The notes: generated by a model from the letters alone, not told the origin. 64,000 bases of DNA from Lamellibrachia columna (GCA_963662155.1 OY759270.1:49184664-49248663); one strand, 5' to 3'; numbered from the stretch's first letter, positions 11,791-23,057 are shown. Made by a program: numbers and translations.

Positions 11791-12129
11791 GACAACTCTG
11801 GCTTGTGCATCCAGTTTTATAGGAAAATGGAGTCACTCCAACACCAATTCAAAAGAAACCTTGTTGAGATGGCTTCTTTCAAATATCCTCAATTGTAATA
11901 ACAGGTCCAGATCCTAATGTCACTGGCTTCTTCCACAATTGCAATAAAGATAATCCTTTGATTACACCATCATCTCCAACTACATCAAGTAATTTACTTG
12001 GCGGATCTGGCACAAAGAACATTAATTGCAATTAGGGCAATATATATCTTGAATTCATGTTCAGAAATATAAAAAAAATAAGTTAAAAAATATTTCTTTA
12101 AAAAACAAATAATCCAGTAGATACGAACA

Positions 12130-12199
12130 ATACAATACATTTTTATTTCATATAGCGCCTGATCCAATGTTACATTGTTCGTGGCGCTTTACAACACAC
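12130..12199 (-). mobile_element. short LINE 3'-tail insertion inside the block A transposon
   Basis: About 70 bp with TATAGCGCCTGATCC and GTTCGTGGCGCTTTACAA interrupts the transposon between GATACGAACA and CAAATGTCC. Block B has those two flanks joined by only a few bases (26690-26712). This is an insertion of the same L2-like 3' tail family seen in blocks C and D, and it postdates the A/B duplication. Confidence 0.6.
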
Positions 12200-12452
12200 G
12201 GCAAATGTCCAGATTTTTAATAAGGCAAGGGGTTAATGTCTGGGGGGCAAGTGACAAAGGGGCAAATGTCTGGTGGGGCAAATGACCTGGACCCAATATA
12301 AACAGGGGAAACTTTAAAACTCAGATTAATGACCCAACTGTCCAGGGGTGTCCAAAATGTGTGGTTTTGTTAGCAAAAATCCAGGAGAGGTGTCGCAGCA
12401 GAAAGTATATATGAAATGGCTGAATGCCATTTTAATTTTGTTTATGGCAAAC

Positions 12453-12578
<126 letters not shown>

Positions 12579-12579
12579 T

Positions 12580-14040
12580 TTAACGAACAATAGTTTATTT
12601 TTTTATCATATCTGATTAAATATGATTGTGCACACGTGACAAATAAAACTGTGTTCAAACGAATTGGATTTGAATTTTTCCTTAGCCTAGGATTTTAAAA
12701 GTTGGGATTGGAATTGATAAATTGGAATTGATTTTTTGCAAGGCGGAATTATAACTGATTTGTTTTAATTGACAAAACAGAATTGACCCCATGCTTGATA
12801 TACTTCCTTCATATGTATAGCTTGTACTAATACATGTAATTAATACATCTCTTTATGAACTTCCGGTTATTACATGTGGGGTTTAATCTGATCAATAAAT
12901 CAAATTAATGTTATATAATTTTTTCTTATTGTCGAGTCACAAAAATTCAGACAGAAATCGTAAAGTGTCATTATAGAAAGCAGACATGTAATCTGACAGT
13001 GTTCAACTGGATAGATGACGATGCCTTAATTAGTTTCCTTTCCAGCTAGACATTGGGTGAAATACATTTTACTTGACAATATTTAAATACTTTTTAAAAG
13101 TTTTTGTAACTGCATTTGCACTGAATCACAATGAAACTATTTGTATATTTAAATATTTCCATAAAGAATTTGAAATGTAAACAGCAACAGCAGGCATCTG
13201 TTGCACTATAGTCTATACTGTCTTTTGGTCGTGTTTCTCCTTATGTTACCCCCCCCCAGCCTTACGCTTGCCGCTTGGTCTCAGACTCGTAAGGTGTTTC
13301 ATTTAGAACACAGGAGTCTGAGACTTATTATGACTGTCAATAAATAATATCAAATTATTTTCTTGAATAATTTTGCCTAGTACATATGCCACGGCCCATG
13401 TTATAAGGCTGCTGTATATCCTGTAGCACTTACTGAGTTATTGTTATTGTTTTGAGTACGGCCACGTACGACGTGATCAGACTATCACGTCAAAAATAAA
13501 TCGGCGGATTGGAAAACACTCGTAATTATATCAAACTATTAACACTTACTCGCACTTTATTGTATTCATACATTTCGATTTACTGTGGATCATATATATG
13601 CTGACGTTGAGGTGGAACTATATTGTAATCGTAGTGATAAGTCACAATGGTAATGGTAATCCAATTTACTAACCTGGTTTCGGCTCGTCGCTTCCTACGC
13701 ATCGCTCTGCCCTCTCATATCTGCCGTTTCCTGGTCGAAGAATAGTCTGTAGATGCATAGTCATATGTGCAAAAAAAGATCTAAGATGGAACGGTGTCTC
13801 TGACCAAGAATGACATCTTGATGCTCACCGTCTGTCCATGCTCATCACATACATCTTTTGTATTGTAATCTGCATCGGAAAAGTGGTCTATCGCAGAGCC
13901 TGTGGCTGGCGGACACGCCAATTTCCGCAATTGCTACCACCTTTTCCGCTGCAAATCCTTCCTCGGAAGTCGATAAAAAGTTTTTTTCGGAATTTCGTTT
14001 CGGAATCTATTTTTTTACAAATGGCCGATTTAGTGTCACT
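12580..14040. other. non-coding part of block A and flank
   Basis: No gene recognised. A frame at 13838-14101 reads through unrelated AT-rich sequence and partly overlaps the segment shared with block B. Because the duplicate does not preserve that frame, I do not consider it coding. Confidence 0.45.
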
Positions 14041-14045
14041 GATCA

Positions 14046-14128
14046 TTGTCCCTAAACCGCTCCCAATATATTCCCAAAACGCACCCCATCCTGGTGCTTA
14101 AAACTGGCGGTGCGTTTTGGGGACAATG
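14046..14128. repeat. imperfect hairpin just upstream of the pogo element
   Basis: CATTGTCCCTAAACCGC at the left pairs in part with GGGGACAATG at the right, and inside it CCAAAACGCACC pairs with GGTGCGTTTTGG around a ~25-bp loop. It may mark the left end of the pogo element, whose transposase begins 150 bp downstream, but a matching right end was not found. Confidence 0.45.
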
Positions 14129-14280
14129 TACGCAAATAAATATAACAATGTCATGCACAATCTACATTAACCTAAAAGGCTAAATACAGTATAATTTTCA
14201 ATATTAGCGTATGCATAATACACTATAATTGCATAATGTAGTATACTTATATTGAACCTAAAAAGCACCGTTTATTTGAG

Positions 14281-16279
14281 ATGGGGCGTGATTACAAACG
14301 TGTCACCAATAGGCCTAATGGTGCTTATGGCGAGGCGGCTTTAGAAGAGGCTCTCAATGCTCTTGAGCATGGCGAGTCGTAAAGGAGCGTCGAACGAGAA
14401 TTCGGCGTCCCGAGACACACGCTTCAACGACACCATAAGGGCCGGGTAAAATTTAACTAAATTATTTTAATGCCAGACGGTCTATTTGTAAGGTATAATT
14501 AAACAGGATTACAAGTGTCAAGATATATAGATATAGTAGATAATATATATAATAATAGGTGTTTTATGTTATGTTGTCTTAAATATGATTATAATGATTT
14601 TAATACAGTTTCATTTATCATTATATGGTGTTATGATGTTATTTATTGTGATGTTTGTTTAGTTTAATCCAACAATACAATTACAAATAAAACGTTATCT
14701 TTATCACAGGTTCGAGCACCATGCCTAATACAACTTGGGAGGTTCAGACAAATCCTGGACAGCGACGTGGAATCAATTATCGCGGAAAACGCCTTAGACA
14801 TGCAGCAACGATTTTACGGACTGTCGCTGACCGAAATTCGACGCATGGCGTTTGAGATTGCGGAATATCACGGCCTGTCGCATCCATTCGACAAGACCAA
14901 TAAGATGGCGGGGCGGCACTGGTTGAACGAATTTCTTGATCGCAACAACACGCTATCTGTAAGAGAACCGGAGCCGACAAGCATTTGTCGGGCAGTGGGC
15001 TTTAACAAGCCGCAGGTAGACAAGTTCTTCAGAATCAGGAAGGCGCTGTTGGAGGACCTAGGAGAGATCGATGGTTCTCGATTGTGGAACATGGATGAGA
15101 GCGGGTTGACGGCTGTCCACAAACCTGGCCGAATCATCGCAAAGAAGGGTCAGTAGCAGGTCGGGAAGATAACGAGCGGCGAAGGAGGAAAGACGGTCAC
15201 CAAACTATGCAGCATGAACGCACATGGACGACATATCCCTCCATTCGTGATCTTCCCCAGAAAGAAGATGAGCGACCACCTGCTTCTCGGTAGTCCACCT
15301 GGTACGGTGGGAGTGCCGACGGACAGTGGACGGACGGACAGTGGATGGACGGACAGTGGATGGACGGACAGTACGGTGTTCATAAAGTGGCTGAAGCACT
15401 TTGTTTATCATGTCAAACCAACACCTTCCAAAAAGGTTGTGCTCTTTGTGGATGGCCACGTCAGCCACAAGAGCTATGAAGTGATTGAGTACGCCAGAGC
15501 GAATGGAATAGAGATGATTTCGTTCCCGCCTCACACCACGCACAAGCTACAGCCTCTCAACAAAACCTACTTCGGCCCGCTAAAGCAATACTACGGGAAG
15601 GCATGCGATAGGTGGATGGTGAACCATCCAATGAAGCGAACCTGCTTCTACTCCATCGCGGCATTGTTTGGCGAGGCATTCGCAAAAGTTTCGACACTGA
15701 AGAAGGGCGTAGCCGGATACTCCTCCAGTGGACTGTGGCCTTTTAACCCGACAGAAGCCGACTTTGCTCCATCAATGATGACGGACGACGGGAACGAGCA
15801 CATCGCCTCCACGAGCAATGCAACATCGCCTGCGAGTCCAACTACACGCGCGAAGCTACCTCAAGCTGTCGCCTCCACGTGCTATGCAACATCGCCTGCG
15901 AATCCAACTACACGCATGAAGCTACCTCAAGCTGTCACCTTCACGAGCGACGCGACATCAGCACCGAGTAACGCTACTGCATGCGTGACGTCAATCAAAG
16001 CTTACGTGCTAAGCGTATTCCCACTACTTAAGGCGGAGCCTCGCGTGGGGAAACGTCGTACAAATATCTGCTACGTTCAAAACAAATTAAACTGGGCGAG
16101 AAGACGAAGAGTCGCGCTGGTGGGATGTCTGTCAAGAAGTCGGACAGACGTGAGCTTCACAAGGGAAAGCGCGCACCTGCAAACGAAAAGGCACGACAAC
16201 CATTCGCTGACAGAGTGTTGCCATTGGCACTACGAGAAATGTGGCAATGACAAACCTGTATATGACCTTTGTGTGTGAA
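14281..16279 (+). pseudogene. pogo/Tigger-type DDE transposase with one intron, inactive
   Basis: Exon 1 (14281-14445) encodes an N-terminal helix-turn-helix of the psq type (EEALNALEHGES, then REFGVPRHTLQRHHKG), broken by an in-frame TAA. The donor is CGG|GTAAAA, the acceptor ATCACAG at 14709, and exon 2 continues in frame from 14710. A CENP-B-type DNA-binding region follows (HPFDKTNKMAGRHWLNEF). The DDE domain has LWNMDESGL (first Asp), then a TAG stop near 15154, then VVLFVDGHVSHK (second Asp). The third motif reads HKLQPLNKTYFGPLK, where the family has LQPLD: the catalytic Asp is Asn. Near 15310-15370 a 15-bp unit encoding TDSGW is repeated. The C-terminus is frameshifted after about 16020. 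All breaks are point changes, so the copy is fairly young. Confidence 0.85.
14446..14709 (+). other. intron within the pogo-type transposase
   Basis: GT at 14446 and AG at 14708-14709 flank 264 bp of AT-rich sequence with stops in all frames. Removing it keeps the reading frame and joins the psq-type motif to the CENP-B-type motif in the family order. Confidence 0.7.
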
Positions 16280-16560
16280 TAGTAACAGGGTCGGTGATTG
16301 TACACTGTGTCTAACAATTTATGCTTTAATTGCATTTAAATGGTATAATTTTATCCGTAATTATAATCATCGTGGCGTACATAATAGCGGAGTCGGCGAA
16401 TGTGAACCGTGTCTAACGCTTTCATTGCAGTTAAATAATTGTACCCGTAATTGTATTCATCATTACGTAGACTAACAGCGGAGTTGGCGAGTGTACGCCT
16501 ACACTGTGTCTAAGTAATTATTAGGCCTTACGTTTGTTTTAATTGCAGTGAAATGCTATA
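16279..16560. repeat. tandem repeat, about 110-bp unit, three diverged copies
   Basis: The units share GTGTCTAA, TTTTAATTGCA(TT/GT)TAAAT-type words, CCGTAATT and GCGGAGT(C/T)GGCGA. Copies begin near 16283, 16390 and 16475. They follow directly after the transposase stop and may be its 3' subterminal repeats. Confidence 0.6.
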
Positions 16561-16584
16561 TAGTTTTATTCCCATCGAAGGTGC

Positions 16585-16795
16585 GCTTTTGGGAAGCATC
16601 TGGGGCGCTTTGGGGGCTCACTTCCCTAAAGTGCCCCACATGCTGTTTTCTTTCTTTTGGGAAGCATCTGGGGCGCTTTGGGGGCACACTTCCCCAAAGT
16701 GCCCCACATGCTGTTTTCTTTCTTTTGGGAAGCATCTGGGGCGCTTTGGGGGCACACTTCCCCAAAGTGCCCCACATGCTGTTTTCTTTCTTTCT
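16585..16795. repeat. 68-bp tandem repeat with an internal hairpin, three copies
   Basis: GGGAAGCATC recurs at 16591, 16659 and 16727, giving an exact 68-bp period. Each unit contains TGGGGCGCTTTGGGG and, seven bases later, CCCCAAAGTGCCCCA, a 15-bp stem with one mismatch. Units 2 and 3 are nearly identical; unit 1 differs at a few bases. The frames through it are repeat artefacts. Confidence 0.85.
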
Positions 16796-16879
16796 CTAAT
16801 ATAATTTCTATTTTTTATAAATATCAGTTCATATGCATATACTTTATTTAATTAGTGCACCCGCGTTGATAAATAAAAG

Positions 16880-17475
16880 CAATAACACAGTCACTGAGTG
16901 GTAAAATTCACCTCATTTATTCCTTGGTCTGACACTATATGAACAGTCAACATAATAACTCGTAACTTTACGCTACTTCAAGATCACATCAAACCTACTG
17001 AGCTATTCCCAGGCTACAGTGTCACAAGGTGGTCCACGTCATGAGTAGTAGTTTTCCTTTCCATCATTCAAAGTATTCCCTGTCATCCATCAGCGAAATT
17101 TGTTTTTAGCCAAAGAAAGTCGGGAATATATTTGCTCAGATTCTGCATTACCATGTGGTATGTACAGCATAGCTGCAGACAATTTCGCCACAAGGGGGAT
17201 TTCCAAGGTACACCACATTTTCACTTCTGAAACCTTATACCAATACTTGTCAGCTGAAACTTTGAGTGAGGTCCTAACACCAGAGTCAGCGTCATGCACA
17301 AAACAGGATTTTATGTGAACTTGAGGCTTCGCAGTTCCTCATGCAATCTTCCCCTTTCATTTCCCCCCAACACGTCTGGAAAACAGTCTGACAAAGTTGT
17401 GAACATCCTGCAACAGTTTGTACTCTGTGTCAAGTGATTCAAAACACTTAGGCTTGGCAACTGTTTCAGCTCAAA
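16880..17475 (-). pseudogene. hAT transposase C-terminal fragment, left arm of a large inverted repeat
   Basis: The minus strand (17090-17299) encodes VAKLSAAMLYIPHGNAESEQ followed by IYSRLSLAKNKFR. This is the hAT C-terminal dimerisation region, in which an LxxAxxxLxIPxxNAxxER motif is conserved. Upstream in the same orientation, frames with KCFESLDTEYKLLQDV continue the protein. The arm matches 18295-18985 as an inverted copy. It lacks the catalytic RNase-H-like core. Confidence 0.6.
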
Positions 17476-17689
17476 CACAGCAATCTGTTATATTATTATA
17501 ATATTAATTATTTTTGAAGCAGTCAACTGTATCTTCATGTAGTTGATCTATTAAGTTAAAAGGTCTGCATCTCCATGTGTCATGTCATTAAAATCAAGTA
17601 GATTGTCAGTGTCCACTATGTTAATATCAACAATTTCTCTGTGGGTCATTATCTGTCCTTTTGTCACACAACATGTCATCAGGTCTTTG

Positions 17690-18220
17690 AGGAGTTAAAT
17701 AACTGCCCTAAATTATCTCATTTATCGCCCTCAATTTTAGTATCTGAAACTGGAAGTGAACTGATGTTTTCTGTGGTAAAAACTGAGCTGAAATACTCAT
17801 TAAGGACCTCTGCCATTTGAAATCCGTCTGAAATTATGTTTCCACTGTTGTTTTCCAGTGGTCTGACCTTATCTCGAACTTTCTGTTTTCTCCTTACATA
17901 AGCATATAAACTATTGTTGTAATTTTTTTACATTACCAGCAAATTTTTGTAGAAATGTTCTTTTGGATTTTCTAATTTCAGTAGTAAGAAAGTTAAGTGC
18001 CTCTTTGTAGTTTGTGTAGTCTTCTAAATTTCCAGTGTGTTTATATACCCCACCAGCGTCTGTTTGTGAAGAAATTTTCTAATAGCTTCTTTTGATAGGT
18101 GTTTCTTCCTGGACCTTTTCCCTCTTTTTCTTAATGGAACAAATCGTCCAGTAATGCCCTCAATCTCATCTTTTAAACAAGTCCAGCATTATGTTGCCGA
18201 CTTGTTTTTCAGCAAGTTAT
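17690..18220 (-). pseudogene. CR1-like LINE fragment (linker before the reverse transcriptase)
   Basis: On the minus strand, broken frames read LRKRGKRSRKKHLSKEAIRK, then AYVRRKQKVRDKVRPLENN, then AEVLNEYFSSVFTTENISS. The same segments occur in the better-preserved CR1-like copy at 36010-37715, where they precede the RT domain. The fragment fills most of the spacer between the two hAT arms. Confidence 0.65.
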
Positions 18221-18294
18221 TTCAATCTGTATTTGGTAGATATGTTACATATCTGATAGACCTGAAACAGTTGCCTTTCAATAATTACACTAAA

Positions 18295-18985
18295 GCCTAA
18301 GTGTTTTGAACCTATTGAAGCAGGGCACAAATTGTTGCAGGATGTTTACAACTTTGGCAGACAGTTTTCCAGACGTGTTGGGTGAAAATGAAAGGAGCAG
18401 ATTTCATGAAGATCTGCGAAGGAATGATTTACAGGAGCCTCCTGTTCACATAGAATCCTGTTTTGAACATGATACTGACTCTGGTGTTAGGACCTCACTC
18501 AAAGTGTCAGCTGACAAGTATTGGCATATAGTGAAAATAGGGTATAACTCGGAATGTCCCTTTCTGGCAAAATTGTCTGCAGCTATGCTGTGCATGCCAC
18601 ATGCAGAATCTGAGCAGATATGTTTCCGACTTTCTTTGGCTAAAAACAAATTTCGCTCACAGATGACAGGGAATAAATTGAATGGTGTGCTTACTGTCAT
18701 TTTTATTGTAATGGAAAACTACTACTCATTTATTCCATCAGCAAGAATTACAGAGAAAGCCTGACACCCTACACGAGATTAATATAAGCAATGTGATTCA
18801 GGTTTTGAGTCTGAACAATAAGCGTACATGACGTGGACCACTGTGTGACTGTAGCCTGGGAAGAGCTCATTTGGTTTGATGTGATCTTGAAGTAGCGTAA
18901 AGTGATATGTTGAGTGTTCACAGAGTGTCTTACCAAGGAATATGTGTGGTGAATGTTACATGCTCAGTGTCTGTACTAGAATTAT
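18295..18985 (+). pseudogene. hAT transposase C-terminal fragment, right arm of the inverted repeat
   Basis: The frame 18306-18764 is open for 152 codons and holds TSLKVSADKYW and LAKLSAAMLCMPHAESEQI, then FRLSLAKNKFRSQMTGNKLN. It is the same hAT C-terminal segment as in the left arm. Compared with the left arm a Gly-Asn pair of the IPHGNA motif is lost. Non-coding sequence beyond the stop also pairs with the left arm out to about 16880, so the arms are longer than the coding piece. Confidence 0.6.
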
Positions 18986-19240
18986 AGTAATAAATGATGT
19001 ATGATAATTAGTGGATAGGTTGTGAGCTGAATGTAACATGTTCAATGTCTGTACTAAAGTTATAGTTTAAAATGATATGGCATCATTAGTGGATATGTTG
19101 TGAGTTGTATGTTGAATGCTCAGTGTGTTTGCTAGAATTATATTAAGTTATAAATGATATCAAGTCATTAGTGGATATGATTTATGTTGAATATTACCAC
19201 CTCAGGGTCTGCCCTAGAATTACCATCACATTTTGTATCT
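18951..19240. repeat. tandem repeat, about 82-bp unit, three to four copies
   Basis: Units contain CTCAGTGTCTGTACTAGAATTAT, AAATGAT and ATTAGTGGATA(T/G)G, starting near 18955, 19035, 19115 and, degraded, 19195. The first unit overlaps the end of the inverted-repeat arm. Confidence 0.65.
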
Positions 19241-20016
19241 ATAGGGTGATAATGTATGTTCACTCGGTGTGAATTAGACTTGGGGACTGTACTGTTTTTA
19301 CTTATTTGTTATTTCAGTGTATCATTATTGCATGTCTGTGCTACTTGCACTACACTTATTTGTATGCACACATTTTATGGAATGCACTTTTTTGGTGTTG
19401 TCATAAATAGTTACAGTGTGTAATACGTTGCATATAAGTAGCCACTAAATGCAAAAATTAATGAACGTTTGTATTTTGTTTGTGTTTTAGTTGTTATATA
19501 TATATACAAAAACCATGTATGCTAACTAAAATTTGCGTCGCGACGTCTATGTAAGTTGATAGTTAAATGTATTTTATATAATTTTGCACACTTCGAAATT
19601 GATTTTAGGAAATAACAGGATATTTTTCGAAATCAATTGAGCATCCTTGATATTCCACATTCCTAGGGTTTTGATTCAGCATGCAAACATACGCAACTAC
19701 TATCCCAGTAGAAAGAACCTGATATGACAATGATAGGATATCAAGAAGCATGTAACCCATTATGCTCGTTACCTTGTTGCACTAACGAACCGTGTGTAGG
19801 CTCTCAAGCAGGTACATCTCGAAAAGCCAGAGACAGCAGAGGAGGCTCCGTTCTAGACCGTCCCAAACACGTGGCGGTGTCCCGCTGAATATAGTTGGTG
19901 GTTACAAAAGCAAAAATGAGTCGGACTGCTACTGTCATTAGTACAATCGAGCCAAATATGTATTTCCTTCATAACAAGCAGGCTTCGTATCATCGTCGTT
20001 TAAACGTCATCCTTTG
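19241..20016. other. no gene seen
   Basis: Mostly AT-rich. A somewhat GC-richer patch at 19780-19900 has no frame that I can assign. Confidence 0.5.
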
Positions 20017-20424
20017 TGAATAATGTGTCAACTGAATATTTAACTGGCATCAACCACCATTTCCCTTTAGACATGTTAGGGTAACAAAACCGTGCACCTA
20101 CCGTCTCGAGTCGGCAACCGATATGACTTCGCCTAGCACCAAGCCCCCAAAACAACACTTCTATTGCCGCAGAAATGACCATCACCCCACAGTCAATCGT
20201 GTTGCCCTCACTGGAGGGTTCATCTGACCAACGAGTACTGTGGTATAACTATCCATCTACATTATAACGTAAACGTCTACACATGATTACAGTTGCCCAA
20301 AAAGTACGTTATGTTATTCGTATCTGATGTTACTGTATAATGCGGGTGGTGAAAAACGTTTTGATGAATTACCAACAATAAAATAACTTAAATGCTTAAA
20401 TGCAGCAGTTTAGAAATAGTTATA

Positions 20425-21135
20425 ATAATATATTTTATTTGGTATAGCGCCTGATCCAACATTGTTCGTGGCGCTTCACAACATATTAAAATACACGGCA
20501 TAGTGTAGAATTGCAAAATCAACAAATAAATGTATTTAAAATATTGCTAGTAATAAGAATGAATTATTAAAAATAAATACAGCAATACAATAGTGTAGAA
20601 ATGCTAAATAAAGAAACAACTAAATAAATATATTAGCTGCTAGTAATAAGAATAAAAAAAAAATCATATAGCAATAATACTAATAAATAAATAAATGTAT
20701 ATGTATGATTAATAATAATAAATAATTTAATAATTGAGTAAAATATTTTATAATAGTTTAAGTGATAAAATATATTTGTGAAATTATGTTAACTATCATG
20801 AATAAGATTACTGGAATAGTCATACTTAAATTGCTATGAGTAGAGGACAATGTTCATCTGGAATATAGACTCTACGATAATGTGCGATACGAAATATATG
20901 TGTATTTAGTTGACATTTGAACCTGGCGAGAGTGTCACAGGTTTTAATAAAGTTAGGTAAAGTGTTCCACAGGGACGCCGCAGCCACTGCGAACGAGCGG
21001 TCCACAGCCTTGATACGAGTGCGCTTCACTTCCAAACTGTTACTGTTGGCTGAGCACAGTGCTCTCGCCGGTAGATATGGGCGCACGAGTTCACACAGAT
21101 ACACTGGCGCTTCGTCGCGCTGGTATTGGGGTACT
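20425..21135 (-). pseudogene. L2-like LINE 3' end in block D
   Basis: The minus strand (20826-21104) reads LCELVRPYLPARALCSAN, KRTRIKAVDRS and AAASLWNTLPNFIKTCDTLA, close to the copy at 4443-4703. The 3' UTR motif TATAGCGCCTGATCC is at about 20450. The protein segment is the end of ORF2 after the RT; nothing earlier is present. Confidence 0.65.
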
Positions 21136-21461
21136 GAACAGTGATTGCAGTGTAATTATTGCATTTCAGCATAATTATTTTAAATTGCATATATTTAGTG
21201 CATTGAATACCTCTAGGTAAGAAACGCATTTAAATAATTGACTTGGTTTGTAAGAAAAGTGTCGTTATAAGGTCTGGTAACTGGTTACTTCAGGCAGTTC
21301 GGATTAATCATCAACCGAAAGATGCTAAATGTTTAAGTGCAGCAATGTATACTGTTATTTGAATATTGAGCATCGCTTGCTGTGTAATTATTGCAATTTA
21401 AGAATAATTATGTTTAACTTAATGTTGTCAATATATCCAGCTACCATCAATCAATTTCAAT

Positions 21462-21839
21462 TTAATTAAAATAGGAAAAACAGACTTGGGAGTGCACTGC
21501 ATCACCATCGGGGGCCTGGTGTATCGCAGTGCGATCATATCTGTGTGTATCAACAACAAGCTCCTTTATGTCTTTTCTCACTGTCCGGGAAAGATTATTG
21601 TACACTTGTAACTCACCAGGTGCACAGTTCATTGCATAAATTGTCACAAGGTGGTTGCTGTTGTTTTTCAAGATTTGAACAAACTCCTCGGTCTGTACTG
21701 GAATCTGCCGACATTCCCCAATGCCGCAGTACATCAATCCACCAACGAAGCTGTAGCTCCATATTGATACTGATGATGTGATGCGTGTAGAACCCTTCCT
21801 TATATAGCCGACCGGACATTTTGAAAGGCTTGGGATCAA
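21462..21839 (-). pseudogene. Ulp1-like (C48-type) protease fragment
   Basis: An open minus frame of 125 codons has GGLMYCGIGECRQIPVQ, then NNSNHLVTIYAMNCAPGE, then KDIKELVVD. Relatives have NHW at the catalytic His; here the Trp is Leu, while the block C copy keeps NHW. The Asp expected in YD(S) reads YNN, so the second catalytic residue is also lost. The nucleophilic Cys region is beyond the stop. The unbroken length is probably chance survival. Confidence 0.4.
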
Positions 21840-21840
21840 A

Positions 21841-22910
21841 CGATTTTTGTCTGTGAAGTGGGTGAAAGGATTTAGTTATTGTTGTATTGTGTGTGGTTAC
21901 CAAACAAAATAAATCAAAGGTTAATAAACCATATTGCGAGGACACATTGGCAACGTGTCTAAGCCAATATACAAAGGCGGATCCTCGAAACTTGTATTCA
22001 CAACATTGGGGTGTTGCCATGCTGAGCAACAGCTCCGAGAATTAAACACCTCAGTGCTTTGAGAAGAGAGGGTAGCATATAACCCCCTGGGGGAAAGATA
22101 TCTTCCCCGGGGTAAGATACCCTAGTGGGGAAGATTCCCTGCAACAGCGGCATAGCTAGTCTCGACGGCAGTGGTTGAGGCTAATCAGAGTAGGGATATC
22201 TTGTTACAAGATAAGCAGAAACCGACACAGTCGTACACTTGTCACGTACGAATCACGTCACATCCTCGCGCTCCGGTGACGCCAACGGTGTGATAATGGC
22301 GGCGATAATATGCCGATATAGAATTTAAACCGAACGAAATGCGCATACTGCGTTTCCCCCTCACTCACTCGTCGCTCGCTTCTTCCGTAGCAACGTCATC
22401 TTCGTTTTATTACCGTCAAATTGTCGAGACAAAGCAACATACGACATTAAAGCGAATTTTGCAGTAACTGCGAACAATACCAAAAATGTATTCACGCATA
22501 TATACATTTCAAACGTTTCCACTTGTTGGCTGAATACAGTTATTTATATGCAAATAAAATCACTGAAATCGGCTAAATTGCTTATTTTTTGGCACTACAT
22601 TCGTCTGTATCAGCGCTGCACACTCGTGTAACTGTCGTCTGAAACCTTAATTCGCCGCATACCAGCACAGTGGCTATTCTGCGGAACGCATCAATATTAA
22701 AAAATCGGTCACCGGACTGGGATGACATTGATAGGAATCTATAATGATATGTGCTGCCATCTGGTGCGGTTGGTCGAACATCCACCTTTTGCAATACGAA
22801 GGCACGATGTAAGTTAAGTAATTCTAGTACAGACATTGAGCATTAAAATAAGGTATACTAAAACACGTATAACTGTCCTGTGAGCATCGATGCATATTAT
22901 TAAATTGTGG
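21841..22910. other. no gene recognised; may contain the 5' LTR of the following gypsy element
   Basis: A primer-binding-like TGGCAGCGG at 22914 implies that an LTR should end close to 22910, but no second copy was found to define it. A GC-richer patch at 22200-22420 could be a promoter. The minus frame 22582-22836 shows no recognisable domain. At 22085-22125 nested palindromes surround AAAGATATCTTC. Confidence 0.4.
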
Positions 22911-23057
22911 CAGCGGTAAAAATGAGCTACCAAGAACACGCACACCATGTGACTAATTCGTACAACTCTATACTAGTTGTTGAACGCGCGTTGAAACCTT
23001 AAAATACCTTTACCGTACTGAAAGGCTACAAACAAGGCCAAAACAAAAGTGCCTACT

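Larger units (their letters stand above)
11131..12295 (-). mobile_element. non-autonomous FLYWCH-type (MULE-like) DNA transposon, complete copy
   Basis: The element starts TGGGTTGCGGTCACTTGCC and ends with the inverse pattern ...GACCTGGACCCA. Both subterminal regions are built from iterated ACTTGCCCC / ATTTGCCCC words pointing inwards (11140-11235 and 12170-12290). It is flanked by a 7-bp direct repeat ATATAAA (11124-11130 and 12296-12302), read as the target-site duplication. Length is 1165 bp. The interior holds only a degraded N-terminal FLYWCH piece, so it depends on a source element elsewhere. Class is inferred from that piece; Mutator-like elements usually have 8-10 bp duplications, so 7 visible bases is slightly short. 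Confidence 0.65.
20017..21840. repeat. dispersed repeat block D (paralogue of block C)
   Basis: It starts with GAATAATGTGTCAACTGAAT and continues through the ACATGTTAGGGTAAC and TTATAACGTAAACGTCTAC words of block C, then the LINE end and the Ulp1-like fragment. It lacks the 3310-3775 and 5060-5530 segments of block C and is less rearranged. Confidence 0.7.

Noticed and set aside
13838..14101. 87-codon plus ORF
   Set aside because: It overlaps the segment shared with block B, and the frame is not preserved there.
15205..15543. Minus-strand ORF opposite the transposase
   Set aside because: Antisense shadow of the DDE domain and its 15-bp repeat.
22582..22836. 84-codon minus ORF as a host exon
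   Set aside because: No recognisable domain; it lies in the presumed LTR/leader region of gypsy 1.
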